A DNA stretch of 64,000 nucleotides from Pseudomonas sp. GL-B-19 (GTDB taxonomy: Bacteria > Pseudomonadota > Gammaproteobacteria > Pseudomonadales > Pseudomonadaceae). Under the pieces are notes generated by a model. That model saw only the letters and a list, made by a program, of their open reading frames with translations. It was not told where the DNA came from and did no database searches. This document shows, piece by piece, positions 30,728 to 40,247 of the stretch. Positions within the stretch are counted from its first letter, which is position 1. The number at the start of each line of letters is the position of its first letter. The position numbers were made by a program, and so were the translations under genes. The stretch spans positions 329,023 to 393,022 of the forward strand of contig NZ_JAHBDK010000020.1 in the NCBI RefSeq assembly GCF_019956415.1. The letters run 5' to 3'.

Positions 30728-30742
30728 TTGCCTGATGAGCAC

Positions 30743-30776
30743 CTAAAAAAACCGGCCGATGAGGCTGGTTTTTTTA
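30743..30776 (+). terminator. Terminator behind the duplicated yjiX tail
   Basis: AACCGGCC, GATG loop, imperfect complement GGCTGGTT and a run of seven T. Confidence 0.75.
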
Positions 30777-30891
30777 TGCTCGCAGTCGAGCACAACAACG
30801 GCCATCCGCCGAAATCTGACAACCGTTCATCGGTGAACTACGCTGCGGTACGAACCTCCGTCCTGAATTTTGTGAAGTAAGGGAATGACAC

Positions 30892-32508
30892 ATGCGCAGC
30901 AGTCGGCTCGCGATTTTGATGGCTGTATTCGGGATGTTCTGGTCGGTGCTCCTATGGGCTGAAGACGTATCAACAGCGGTCGATTCTGCTTCTGCCGTTG
31001 AACTGAAAGTAGCCAATCGCAGCATTATGGTGTTTCGCGCGACGCTGCTCGGCGAAGCGCCGGCGACGCGGGTCAAGCGTGCCAAAGCGGTGATCAGCGA
31101 AGCGCTGGAGGAAGTGGACGATCTGAACGTGACCGTCGACCCGATCCAGAACAGTTACCTGGTGCTATTAGGAACCCGGCGTGCCTTTATCGTTTCCCCC
31201 CACGATGTCGACAACGTGGAGTTCACCTCAGTGCAGGATGCTGCCTACAGTGCGGCCGCAAAGCTGCGTCAGGTGGTGGCTGAAACCCAGGAAGCACGCA
31301 GCCTGCGCTTGATACTGCGGGCCGCGGCCGCGGGGGCATTGGCTACAGTCATCTATGGGGCATTGCTCTGGGGCATGGCGTATCTGCGGCGACGCATGAT
31401 GATGAAACTGCCCGAGCTGATGGATCGGCATACCCAGGCGTTGAAAGTAGGGCGTGTCCAACTGGTCGACGCCAATTACTTGTACCCGCTGGTCACCCGT
31501 CTGCTGGAGGCGTTGCGCTGGGCCATCGTGTTGCTGCTCACGTATGAGTGGCTTGGGTTTGTCCTGTCGCGTTTCCCCTATACCCGACCATGGGGCGAAA
31601 GCCTCAACAATTACCTGCTGGAAGTTGCCGACTATTTGCTGCAAGGGATCGTCGGTGCCATACCCGGTATGGGCGTTGCGCTGGCCATCTTTTTCATCGC
31701 ACGGGGTGCAACCGCGTTCAGTCGCCGGATTCTGCGACGCATGGCCGCCCCCGGCACACTCAGTTGGCTGAACGCCGAAACCCTGCAACCCACTCAGCGC
31801 CTGACATCGCTGGCGATCTGGTTGTTTGCCCTGGCCATGGCCTATCCCTATTTACCGGGCGCCGGCACCGATGCTTTTAAAGGCTTATCGGTACTGATCG
31901 GTCTGATGATTTCTCTGGGCGCTTCCAGCGTAGTCGGCCAGGCCGCCGCCGGGTTGATCCTGACGTACACTCGCACGATACGTCCCGGTGAGTTCGTGCG
32001 TATCGGCGAGTACGAAGGCACAGTGACGGAGCTGGGCATGTTCACCACGCGTATTCGCACCGGTTTGGGCGAAGTGTTGACGCTGCCCAATTCGATGATC
32101 ACCGGCACGGTCACCAAGAACTACTCGCGAACCGTACAAGGCCCAGGCTATGTGGTCGATACCGTCGTCACCATCGGTTACGACACGCCTTGGCGGCAGG
32201 TCGAGGCCATGTTGCTGGAAGCGGCCAGACGCACCCCTGGCGTCCTCGAAGTACCGCCGGCGCAGGTGTTTCAAACCGCGTTGTCGGATTTTTATCCCGA
32301 GTATCGCCTGGTGGCCCAGGCCATTCCCAGTCAGCCTCGGCCGCGCGCCGTTTTGCTGAGTATGCTGCACGCCAACATTCAGGATGTGTTCAACGAACAC
32401 GGCGTACAGATCATGTCGCCGCACTATTTGGGCGATCCCAAGGATGAAAAATGGGTGCCCAGAGACAAGTGGTTTACGGCGCCGGCGCAAGAACCGAAGG
32501 AGCGTTGA
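30892..32508 (+). CDS. MscS-type mechanosensitive channel
   Basis: A 538-residue inner-membrane protein with a signal peptide (ending near residue 24), a periplasmic domain to about residue 145, about five transmembrane segments and an MscS channel core. The pore helix and beta domain are recognised in LGASSVVGQAAAGLILTYTR and PGEFVRIGEYEGTVTELGMF, and LPNSMITGTVTKNYSR follows. The C-terminal alpha-beta cytoplasmic vestibule is complete. It is monocistronic. Confidence 0.87.
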   Translation: MRSSRLAILMAVFGMFWSVLLWAEDVSTAVDSASAVELKVANRSIMVFRATLLGEAPATRVKRAKAVISEALEEVDDLNVTVDPIQNSYLVLLGTRRAFIVSPHDVDNVEFTSVQDAAYSAAAKLRQVVAETQEARSLRLILRAAAAGALATVIYGALLWGMAYLRRRMMMKLPELMDRHTQALKVGRVQLVDANYLYPLVTRLLEALRWAIVLLLTYEWLGFVLSRFPYTRPWGESLNNYLLEVADYLLQGIVGAIPGMGVALAIFFIARGATAFSRRILRRMAAPGTLSWLNAETLQPTQRLTSLAIWLFALAMAYPYLPGAGTDAFKGLSVLIGLMISLGASSVVGQAAAGLILTYTRTIRPGEFVRIGEYEGTVTELGMFTTRIRTGLGEVLTLPNSMITGTVTKNYSRTVQGPGYVVDTVVTIGYDTPWRQVEAMLLEAARRTPGVLEVPPAQVFQTALSDFYPEYRLVAQAIPSQPRPRAVLLSMLHANIQDVFNEHGVQIMSPHYLGDPKDEKWVPRDKWFTAPAQEPKER

Positions 32509-32594
32509 TACCGCTGGACATTGTGACGGCAAACCCTTTTTACATTCGGGGTCGAGGCATCACCGAGGGCTGGAGTTGCTGGTGCGGGTGGACG

Positions 32595-33500
32595 CTATGG
32601 CAGTGCATAGACCTTGAACAGCTTTCTGGTCGTTTCGCTGGCGCCTTCCAGGTACTTGTCGTACGCCTGTTCAATCTCGCCGGATCGGTACATTTCACTC
32701 AGCGTGGTGTCGACCAGCAGACGGAAGTCTTCATCTTCACGCTGCACCGCCATGGCCGTCGGGGCGTACTCGAAAATTCGTTGCAACAGGAGCAGATTGC
32801 CGGTGGGGTAATGGCTGTCGAGGAGGTTCCTGAGCAGCATCCGTTCGCTGAACATGGCATCCGCTTTACCTTCGGCGACCAATTCCAGGCCAGCGGCGGT
32901 GGTGTCGACCGTGATCAATGTGGCGACCACGCCGAGCAAGCGCATCTGCTGGCGTATCCACGCCTCGGTCACGCCGCCTTTCGTGGTGACATAGGTCTGG
33001 TTGGTCAGTCCATGGTTGACGGTTGCACGCCAGGTCGGTCCGGTATGGGCGACTTTGCCGTTGAGCACATCCAGCAGCGGTGCCGGGGCATCCTGGTGCA
33101 CCACCACCGAAAGGCCGGCCGTGTAAATCGGCACCGAGTAGCTCACTGACTTGCGTCGCTCAAGTGTCCGCGGTGTCGGCGTGCAGAGGATGTCGACCTT
33201 ACTCGAACTGACGGCACTGATCTCATCAGCGGCGGCGACGGCCTGGTAACGCACCTGTAAATCAGGCAACCCCAGCTCGGCCTTGACCTTGTCGGCGATT
33301 TTTTCGCAAAGACCGATCGCATACCCCTGGACCTTGTCACCTTCTTTGAAGCTGAAAGGGGCGAAATCCGGCAGGTAGCCGAGGGTCAACGTATTGCTCG
33401 AACGCACGCGTTCAAGGGTGTTGGCACCGGCCAAAAGCGGCACCATCAGCAGCAGGCAGGCAAACAGGCGTGCGGTGGTTTTGGTTCGTTGTACGTTCAT
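32595..33500 (-). CDS. Periplasmic amino-acid-binding protein
   Basis: A 301-residue SBP_bac_3 protein with signal peptide (about 1-26, ending LAGA). The type II binding fold is indicated by TLGYLPDFAPFSF, the lobe-crossing VDILCTPTPRT and AWIRQQMRLLG. It resembles GltI-type glutamate/aspartate binding proteins, but no ABC permease genes are adjacent, so it may be an orphan receptor. The neighbouring PotE-like permease is transcribed the same way but is not part of an ABC system. Confidence 0.82.
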   Translation of the reverse strand: MNVQRTKTTARLFACLLLMVPLLAGANTLERVRSSNTLTLGYLPDFAPFSFKEGDKVQGYAIGLCEKIADKVKAELGLPDLQVRYQAVAAADEISAVSSSKVDILCTPTPRTLERRKSVSYSVPIYTAGLSVVVHQDAPAPLLDVLNGKVAHTGPTWRATVNHGLTNQTYVTTKGGVTEAWIRQQMRLLGVVATLITVDTTAAGLELVAEGKADAMFSERMLLRNLLDSHYPTGNLLLLQRIFEYAPTAMAVQREDEDFRLLVDTTLSEMYRSGEIEQAYDKYLEGASETTRKLFKVYALP

Positions 33501-33548
33501 GTCCCGATTCCCCGTGTGCAGATATCAGTGCTGTCCAGAAAACCACGC

Positions 33549-34889
33549 CTATGGATTGTCGGCCTTGGCTTGAGCGGTTGCCGACACAACGGCAAAGCGC
33601 TTGGCGAGCACGCCGTAGAGCGGGTAGCCGAACACCAGGACAAGGGCGCCGCCGAACACGGCGTCCTTGCCACAGGCATGTAGGGCGTACAACGAATAGG
33701 CGACCGCGATCAGCAGCGCCGGGGTATTACGCAGGTAGACCTTCGGCGGCACCGAGGCCTTGTACATCATGACCAGCAGCCCGGTAAGCGCCGTCACATA
33801 GGGGATCAGGTTGGTCACGGCGGCAAGATTGACCAGTTTGCCAAACTGGGCGCTGGCATTGGGTGAAATGGTCGACAAGGCCATCAGTGTCTGCAACACA
33901 CCACAGGCGAGCATGCCCATGAGGGGGGCATTGCGGGCGTTGACCTTGCTGAACAGTTTCGGAAACATCCCTTGGTCGGCCGTCATCTTCGCCGTTTGCG
34001 CCAGCGTGAACTGCCACCCCAACAGCGACCCGACACACGCCATCACTGCCAGCGCCATGATGATATTGCCAACCATGGGGTTGAACATTTGCGCGTAGAC
34101 AAGTGCGAAGGGCGCCGAAGCGTTGGCCAGTTCGGCATTGGGGATGATGCCCTGGATGACGGTCGTCGACAGCACATAGACCACGGCCGCGCCCAGTGTG
34201 CCGAACAGGCAGGCGAGCGGTACGGTGCGCTTGGGATTCTCCACCGCATCGGAGGCTTGGGCCGCGGACTCCATGCCCAGAAAAGCCCAGAGGGTCAGCG
34301 GAATTGCCTTGCTGATCGCTTCGGAGTTGGTGAGGTTGTTCGGGTTCCAGGCGGAAAGCAGGACATCAGACTTGAACCAGAACCAGCCAATAATGCTCAG
34401 GCCCGCTACCGGGATGATCACTCCCCAGACGGTAATTGCCCCGATCTTGCCGGTGATGCCGGGGCCGCCGAAGTTGGCCACGGTGGTTAACCACAGCAGG
34501 CCCACCGTACCGATGAACAGGGGAATTGCGCCGCTACCCAGCCAAGGCAGGAACGAGGTCATGTAACCCACGGCGGAGATGGCGACGGCGACGTTGGCAA
34601 TGGCCAGCGACAGGATGTACAGATAGGAACAGAGGAAGAATCCTGATTTGCCATGCGCCTCTTCGGTGTAGGCGGACAATCCGCCTGAGCGCTGACAGTA
34701 AATGCCGCACTGCGAAAAGCAGTAAGCAATCGCCATGGAGCCCACGGCCGTGACGATCCATGACAACAATGAAATGGCCCCGAGTTGAGCCATGCTCGTC
34801 GGCAGCATGATGATGCCCGACCCCATCATGTTGACCATCACCAATGTGGTGAGCCCCACGAGGCTCATTTTTTTGCTTGAGTCGGCCAT
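33549..34889 (-). CDS. potE: Putrescine/ornithine antiporter-like APC permease
   Basis: A 446-residue inner-membrane carrier with about 12 transmembrane helices. The family opening GLTTLVMVNMMGSGIIMLP holds the unwound substrate helix, and WAFLGMESAAQASDAVENP is the typical TM6 motif. PotE exchanges ornithine for putrescine at low pH; the arginine/agmatine antiporters of the same family are the alternative. No ornithine decarboxylase gene is next to it, but the window carries several other polyamine genes. AAAGGAG precedes the ATG. Confidence 0.82.
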   Translation of the reverse strand: MADSSKKMSLVGLTTLVMVNMMGSGIIMLPTSMAQLGAISLLSWIVTAVGSMAIAYCFSQCGIYCQRSGGLSAYTEEAHGKSGFFLCSYLYILSLAIANVAVAISAVGYMTSFLPWLGSGAIPLFIGTVGLLWLTTVANFGGPGITGKIGAITVWGVIIPVAGLSIIGWFWFKSDVLLSAWNPNNLTNSEAISKAIPLTLWAFLGMESAAQASDAVENPKRTVPLACLFGTLGAAVVYVLSTTVIQGIIPNAELANASAPFALVYAQMFNPMVGNIIMALAVMACVGSLLGWQFTLAQTAKMTADQGMFPKLFSKVNARNAPLMGMLACGVLQTLMALSTISPNASAQFGKLVNLAAVTNLIPYVTALTGLLVMMYKASVPPKVYLRNTPALLIAVAYSLYALHACGKDAVFGGALVLVFGYPLYGVLAKRFAVVSATAQAKADNP

Positions 34890-34983
34890 CGAAATCTCCT
34901 TTTTTCACACTTGTGCCAAGCTGTCAGGTGTCGGTACCCACGCAATCAACTGTCGCCAACGTAAACCTCAGGAAACTCATGAC

Positions 34984-35325
34984 ATGAAACGTTCTTTTGC
35001 AAAGCACGTCCGCAGAGAGTTTTACAAAACCGTGTGGTTTTACTTCCTTGTTGTCTGGCCGATTTTCTCCATCCTGTTGTTTACGATTGTGCTGTTCGGA
35101 ATCATCATCGGCCAACTGGAAGGGTGGGGGCCGTTTGACGGCATCTACTTCGGATTCGTGACCGGCTTGACCATCGGATACGGCGACCTGGTACCGAAAA
35201 CGACCCTCGCGCGTATCCTTTCAGTTGCGCTCGGTTTCAACGGCGTGCTGATGACGGCTATCTTTGCGGCAATCAGTATCAGGGCTATCGAAGAGACCAC
35301 GCGAGCGGCCCAAGCAGAGGAATAG
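34984..35325 (+). CDS. Small two-helix potassium channel subunit
   Basis: A 113-residue membrane protein: N-terminal basic segment, TM1 (about 20-45), pore helix and selectivity filter TIGYGDLVP (about 65-73), TM2 (about 78-98). This is the minimal KcsA-like Ion_trans_2 architecture without a regulatory RCK domain; four subunits form a channel. The ATG at 34984 is preceded by AGGAAACTCATGAC; the frame extends upstream into the divergent permease promoter without conserved sequence. Confidence 0.85.
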   Translation: MKRSFAKHVRREFYKTVWFYFLVVWPIFSILLFTIVLFGIIIGQLEGWGPFDGIYFGFVTGLTIGYGDLVPKTTLARILSVALGFNGVLMTAIFAAISIRAIEETTRAAQAEE

Positions 35326-35347
35326 GCCGTCGCATCGCGCTGAACCC

Positions 35348-36166
35348 TCAGTAGGGTTCAGCGATGTATTTGAACGGGTAGTTGGCGGCCTTGTAGCCAC
35401 CGATTTTACGTTTGGGCAGAACAATTTTTTCTTGCTTGATTTTTTTGTAGGGAATGTTCTCCAGCAAGTGAGTCAGCACGTTCAGCCGTACGGATTTCTT
35501 GTCTTCGGAGCGGGCGACATACCAGGGCGCCCATTCGCTGTCGGTGGCTTCGAACATATCGTCTCGGGCGCGGGTGTAGTCGTCCCAGCGGTTGTAGGAT
35601 TTGATGTCCATTGGCGACAGTTTCCAGATCTTGCGCCCGTCGGTGATGCGTTCCTTGAGCCGCCGGGACTGCTCTTGCGGGCTGACTTCCAGCCAGTACT
35701 TGAACAGCAGCACGCCGGAGTGGACCATAAGACGTTCGAACATCGGCGTCACCGCCAAAAAGCTGTTCACCTGCTTCTCGTCGCAAAACCCCATGACCCG
35801 CTCGACGCCCGCGCGGTTGTACCAGCTGCGGTCGAAGATCACGACCTCACCGGCCGCCGGAAAGTGCGGCATGTAGCGCTGCAGGTACATCTGGCTTTTT
35901 TCTCGCTCGGACGGTGCCGGCAAGGCCACCACACGAAACACCCGAGGGCTGACGCGATCGGTCAGCGCCTTGATGGTGCCGCCCTTGCCAGCGCCATCGC
36001 GGCCTTCGAAAACCACCACCACCTTGGCCCCCGTGGCAACAACCCACTGCTGCAATTTGACCATCTCGACGTGCAGGGTCTTCAGCTGGGCTTCGTAGTC
36101 TTTGCGGCTCAGCCCGTCGGCTTTTTTGTCCGCGGAGTCGGCTATTTCACGATCATGTTTTTTCAT
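35348..36166 (-). CDS. ppk2: Polyphosphate kinase 2
   Basis: A 272-residue class I PPK2, which transfers phosphate between polyphosphate and nucleoside diphosphates. Walker A is VVVFEGRDGAGKGGTIK and Walker B with lid is EVVIFDRSWYNRAGVERVMG. The length fits single-domain PPK2. It is convergent with the potassium channel gene and followed upstream by the SulP gene on the same strand, with a 142-bp gap that makes independent transcription likely. Confidence 0.92.
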   Translation of the reverse strand: MKKHDREIADSADKKADGLSRKDYEAQLKTLHVEMVKLQQWVVATGAKVVVVFEGRDGAGKGGTIKALTDRVSPRVFRVVALPAPSEREKSQMYLQRYMPHFPAAGEVVIFDRSWYNRAGVERVMGFCDEKQVNSFLAVTPMFERLMVHSGVLLFKYWLEVSPQEQSRRLKERITDGRKIWKLSPMDIKSYNRWDDYTRARDDMFEATDSEWAPWYVARSEDKKSVRLNVLTHLLENIPYKKIKQEKIVLPKRKIGGYKAANYPFKYIAEPY

Positions 36167-36308
36167 CGTAATACTTCAACCTCAGGGTGGCTTTGAATAC
36201 GGTGCGTACCGGCTGGCAATTACCGCTACGACTTGCGAGTAAAGGGTAGTTCAATTTCCCAAGGGCAAGATGACGCAAGTCACCCGCCTGCCGGGCCGCG
36301 TGTGAAAA

Positions 36309-38036
36309 TCATTGTTGATATCGGTGCTGCCTCTGATAATGCGCAACGGCCTGCTCCAGATTTAGGAACATTCGTCTGTTGCCCAGTGCGTGGCCCAGCG
36401 GCGCATGGATAACCATCGTGGAAACGCTTGGGCTCATGCCCACCAGCCACAACGAGATGCCCTTTTCTCGCAAGCGCTGTTCCGCCGCCGTGAGCATTTT
36501 CAATGCGGTGTATTCCAGATCGAAAACACTGCGCAAATCGAGAATCACAACGCTGGGCTCCGCCTCCACAATCATCGTCCGGATTTTCGACCCCAGACGT
36601 TCGGCATTGGCAAAGAAGATGCGACCTTCAGGCCGCAGTAGCAACAGCCCCTCAAAGTGCTCATCGTTGTCAGTCTCGACGGATGGCGGGCGATAGATGT
36701 TGGTGCCGGGTTTGCGCCCCAGTATGTGCACGGGCGGGTCCGAGACCTGGTAGGCCAGCGCCAGCAACGACACAATGATCGCCACGACAATACCCTGCAG
36801 CGTGCCGAGCAACATGACCCCGACCATTGCCACAATCGCCCAGATAAATTCGGTGCGGCGCACCGATAGAATGTCGCGAAATTCCGAAGGCTGGATCAGG
36901 CCTATCGAATACACAATTACCACGGCGGCGAGCGTGGCATTGGGCATCAAACCAATGAACGGTGCGATCAGCAGGCACGTCCCCAGTGCCAGCCCGGCAG
37001 TGATCAACCCTGCCAGTTGCGATTGCGCACCTGCCAGGCGATTGACGGCCGTTTGGGTGGTCCCACCCCCGGCGGCCATGGCTCCAAGAAACGCACCACC
37101 CAGGTTTGCAAGGCCTGTCGCCACCAACTCACGGTTGGGTTGCAGTGCCGGTTCATCACTGCGGGCAAATGCTCGTCCCGCCGCGATGGTTTCGGTAAAA
37201 CTCATGAGCGCAATGCCCATGGCCAACGGCCAGAGTTCGGACACTATCGACCAATCGGGTAGCGTCAACGCGGGCAATCCGATGGGAACAATCCCCACGG
37301 CCGACACACCCAATTGCTCCAGATTGAGCACACTCATGCCGACGATGCCGAGCGCTACCGCAATCAGCGGCGCCGGCAATCGCGGGGTAAAGTGCTTCAT
37401 GCCGATCAGAATCAGCACCATGAACACACCGACTGCCACGGTCGGCAATGAGGCGTGCCCCATCCCCTGAAAGGTGGCGAGCACGTTGTGCAAAAAACCG
37501 CCTTTTTCGAAGTGGATGCCCAGCAACTTGGGGAGCTGGTCGAGCACGATGACAATCCCGATGCCGGCTTTGAAACCCACCAGCACCGGTTCTGAAATGA
37601 AATTGGCAACAAAACCGAGGCGCATCATTCCTGCCACGACCAGTATGGCGCCAACCATAAAGGCCAATGTGGCCGAGGCAACTAACAGAGTCGCCGTATC
37701 GCCGGACGGGCTGATCTGCCCCAGTGCGGAGGCGACCAGGATGGCAAGCGTTGTGGTGGTACTGACGCTGAGCGGGCGTGAACTGCCGAGCACGGCGTAG
37801 ATCGCCATCGGTACCAATACGGTGTAGAGACCAACCTGCACCGGCAGGCCTGCAATGGTGGCGTACGCCAGTGCCTTGGGAATGACCACGGCCGCGGCGG
37901 TCAGCCCCGCGATGACATCGCCTTTGAACCAGGCTCGTCGATAGTGACCCATCCACTCCGGTAGCAGGCGGCTCACGACCCGTCGGGGGGGTAGTCCTGA
38001 AAGCTGATCTTCCAGATTGCTACGTTGTTGACTCAT
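36309..38036 (-). CDS. SulP-family anion permease with STAS domain
   Basis: A 575-residue inner-membrane transporter. The SulP signature PKALAYATIAGLPVQVGLYT lies near residue 45, the transport core has about 12-14 helices, and a cytoplasmic STAS domain begins near 440 (VVILDLRSVFDLEYTALKML). Substrates in this family are sulfate, bicarbonate or dicarboxylates; sequence alone does not decide. AAGGAG lies 12 bases before ATG 38036; a TTG at 38048 directly abutting the site is less likely. Confidence 0.85.
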   Translation of the reverse strand: MSQQRSNLEDQLSGLPPRRVVSRLLPEWMGHYRRAWFKGDVIAGLTAAAVVIPKALAYATIAGLPVQVGLYTVLVPMAIYAVLGSSRPLSVSTTTTLAILVASALGQISPSGDTATLLVASATLAFMVGAILVVAGMMRLGFVANFISEPVLVGFKAGIGIVIVLDQLPKLLGIHFEKGGFLHNVLATFQGMGHASLPTVAVGVFMVLILIGMKHFTPRLPAPLIAVALGIVGMSVLNLEQLGVSAVGIVPIGLPALTLPDWSIVSELWPLAMGIALMSFTETIAAGRAFARSDEPALQPNRELVATGLANLGGAFLGAMAAGGGTTQTAVNRLAGAQSQLAGLITAGLALGTCLLIAPFIGLMPNATLAAVVIVYSIGLIQPSEFRDILSVRRTEFIWAIVAMVGVMLLGTLQGIVVAIIVSLLALAYQVSDPPVHILGRKPGTNIYRPPSVETDNDEHFEGLLLLRPEGRIFFANAERLGSKIRTMIVEAEPSVVILDLRSVFDLEYTALKMLTAAEQRLREKGISLWLVGMSPSVSTMVIHAPLGHALGNRRMFLNLEQAVAHYQRQHRYQQ

Positions 38037-38185
38037 GAGGTGCTTCAACTCCTTTTACGCACAATTCAACTGACCACGCGTCACCTGAACGGTGGCGTGT
38101 AGTCACTGAAACTAAAAATATAGTCAGTCCGGGGGCAGACAGAGGAGGGGTGACGCCCCCTATTGCAGAGGGCGTCAGCCGTTTC

Positions 38186-39145
38186 TTAATGGAATGGAAA
38201 GATGTAGTTCATCCAGGCAGCCATGCGCAGCAGAATTTTGCGCATCATGGCGATATGGTGAAAGTGCTGACTGTAGAGCGCCGCCTGCCCATAGGCGCCG
38301 CCGGGCATCTGATGGCTATATTGGGCATAGGCAGGGTCGGTGATTTCAATTATGACCGGTACCCGGCCTGCCGGCGGTGAGCCGGTGTAGCCGATCAACG
38401 TTCCGGAGGGCTGTACTTGTCCCTCTGCGATGACGCCGATGACGCTTGCAACCCGTCCCGAGAACACTTTGCCGGGAATGCCGTCGAAGGCCACTTCCGC
38501 TTCATCGTCGACCGACAGGCGCAACAGGCTGTTTTGACGCATCCACGCGGCAAAGTAATGCCCCTCTTCCGGGATGAACACCATGCTGGGACGCAAAGGT
38601 AACTTGGTGGCCATCATGCCAGGACGCAAGGAAACATGGGTCACGAAGCCTTTGCTAGGCGCGCGAACGGTGGAGTTGTCCAGCTCATACTGAGCATTAT
38701 CCAATTGGGCCTGCAAGTCGTCGGATCGAGCAATGACGACGTCCAGTTCACGTTGGGTGCCGAAGTTGCGCTTGATCAGCTCAGTGATGCGGGCGCGATC
38801 AGCTTTTGCCGAAACCAGCTGTGCCTTGATGGACCTGACCCGGTACTCGAACGGGGCAGGGTCGATACGAAACAGCACATCGCCTTTTTCGAGCGGCTCG
38901 TTACCCTTGACCGGCACGTCGATCACGATGCCACTGACCACCGGAATCACCGGCACGGAGACGAAGTAAGAGCGAGCAACCTCGGAGTACGGATGGTTGT
39001 AGTTCATCGTGAAGATCATTGCCCCCACGATCAGGATCCCGCCGAGCACGGCGGTAGGCACCGTCCATTTGTTCAGCGGTATGCGGAAAATCTTGAAGAT
39101 GGCGGTACAGATGGCCGCATAGGTTAAAACGAGCAGAAGATCCAT
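38186..39145 (-). CDS. YibH-type HlyD-family membrane protein
   Basis: A 319-residue membrane-fusion-like protein with two N-terminal hydrophobic segments (residues 3-20 and 30-48) and a biotinyl-lipoyl core (VVSGIVIDVPVKGNEPLEKG; APSKGFVTHVSLRPG). It pairs with the DUF3302 gene that ends 3 bp upstream, the same arrangement as yibH-yibI in enterobacteria. No dedicated pump gene is present, so its transport partner, if any, is unknown. Confidence 0.85.
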   Translation of the reverse strand: MDLLLVLTYAAICTAIFKIFRIPLNKWTVPTAVLGGILIVGAMIFTMNYNHPYSEVARSYFVSVPVIPVVSGIVIDVPVKGNEPLEKGDVLFRIDPAPFEYRVRSIKAQLVSAKADRARITELIKRNFGTQRELDVVIARSDDLQAQLDNAQYELDNSTVRAPSKGFVTHVSLRPGMMATKLPLRPSMVFIPEEGHYFAAWMRQNSLLRLSVDDEAEVAFDGIPGKVFSGRVASVIGVIAEGQVQPSGTLIGYTGSPPAGRVPVIIEITDPAYAQYSHQMPGGAYGQAALYSQHFHHIAMMRKILLRMAAWMNYIFPFH

Positions 39146-39148
39146 GGC

Positions 39149-39520
39149 TTAGATTCCCTCACCGCGATTGTCTGACGCGGGTTTGTCCCGTGCGGTGCCG
39201 GCAGCCCCTTCCAGCCGTTCTATACGACTTTGCAGGTCGGCAACCTGCTGCTCCAGATGAGCGACATGAACTTGCGGTGACTTGCCATCACCAAATCCCC
39301 AGCCCCGGTCTTCCCGGTACGCCATCGCCCAGATCCATAGAAATGGCCAAAGCGCATGCAGGGTGAACAAACTGACCCAACCGGTTGCATGGATAGCGTC
39401 CTGATGCGGGTGATTGCGGTGTACGGAAATTTCATAAGGAATGTCGTGTAGCGCGATGATCCCGTAGAACAGGACCAGACCGACAAAGAACAATAGGCCT
39501 AACGCGAAGTAATCAAGCAT
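39149..39520 (-). CDS. DUF3302 inner-membrane protein (YibI/YiaW type)
   Basis: A 123-residue protein with two transmembrane segments (MLDYFALGLLFFVGLVLFYG and WVSLFTLHALWPFLWIWAMA), the motif HDIPYEISVHRNHPHQDAIH between them, and a C-terminal coiled coil (LEQQVADLQSRIERLE). AGGAGGGG precedes the ATG at 39520. It is the upstream partner of the YibH-type gene in one transcript. Confidence 0.87.
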   Translation of the reverse strand: MLDYFALGLLFFVGLVLFYGIIALHDIPYEISVHRNHPHQDAIHATGWVSLFTLHALWPFLWIWAMAYREDRGWGFGDGKSPQVHVAHLEQQVADLQSRIERLEGAAGTARDKPASDNRGEGI

Positions 39521-39857
39521 GACCGCCCCCTCCTGGCACAAGCGATGTACTCGGCTCAGTGTAGTCACGGTTTTTATGAAAAATCAGTTCAAAACAACGC
39601 ATAACAACTCCGGCAATTCAATTTTCAGCCAACGCAGGCTTACCCTGACTCCCAGCCTGTGACAGAACCTGCGGGCGAGCGAGAGGATCCCCCTAATTGC
39701 CGCTGTGATCTAGGTCGTTTTCTGCCACCGTCAGTGCTTTGCCGTGAAGGCCGTGGAGCACTTTGGAACAGCGCCAACCTGGGGTTTGTGGTGAGGCTGC
39801 AGGGCAAGGGCGAACAGATTCGTTCGCCGGGAGAACCGCACTCACGGCATTCGTCAT
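39521..39857. other. Intergenic region without a supported gene
   Basis: Open frames here have no ribosome-binding site and no recognisable sequence. The part next to 39520 should hold the promoter of the DUF3302-YibH pair. I see no terminator with a T-run. Confidence 0.4.
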
Positions 39858-40154
39858 TCAATCTCTGCGCTTATCAAGGCATTGACGGCGCAGGGTGAGG
39901 TTATTGATGTCCATGCAATTGACCGCGTGATCATCATCATAGTCTTTGGCCTTGTCCTTGGCTTTGTCGCCGCAATTGCCATTCCCATTGCAATTACCTT
40001 TGCCGGCATTGCCATTTTGATTGTTGTTATATTTCACACAGTTTTTGGCGGCATTTGCACTGCCCGCGTTTTCGCAATTTGCAGCGGCAAAGGACAGCGA
40101 TGGCAAAGCCAGGGAGAACAGAAATGTGCACACAAGGGGCGCAATGATTCGCAT
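39858..40154 (-). CDS. Small secreted Asn/Gly/Lys-rich protein
   Basis: A 98-residue exported protein. The ATG at 40154 follows TGGAG, and a signal peptide (about 1-23, ending LSFAA) is clear. The mature part is a low-complexity stretch of alternating Asn, Gly and Lys (NNNQNGNAGKGNCNGNGNCG), then KAKDKAKDYDDDHAVNC, with six cysteines in all. It resembles no family I know. Paired cysteines suggest disulfides and the Asp/His run could bind metal; both are guesses. Confidence 0.65.
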   Translation of the reverse strand: MRIIAPLVCTFLFSLALPSLSFAAANCENAGSANAAKNCVKYNNNQNGNAGKGNCNGNGNCGDKAKDKAKDYDDDHAVNCMDINNLTLRRQCLDKRRD

Positions 40155-40247
40155 AACCAAACTCCAGAATAGATTGTTTTTTACCAGCAACGATTGCCTT
40201 TCCACTCTGCCTGACTATAGCAGGCGTCCAGATAAGGGCCGTGCACC

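Larger units (their letters stand above)
29809..30733. repeat. 75-bp direct repeat flanking an inserted segment
   Basis: The 3' end of the yjiX-type gene and the following bases (29809-29883) recur at 30659-30733 with 3 mismatches (at 29828, 29853 and 29869 in copy one). The offset is exactly 850 bp. Each copy is followed by its own hairpin with T-run. The arrangement looks like an insertion that duplicated its target, or an element whose attachment site is the gene's 3' end. Confidence 0.85.
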
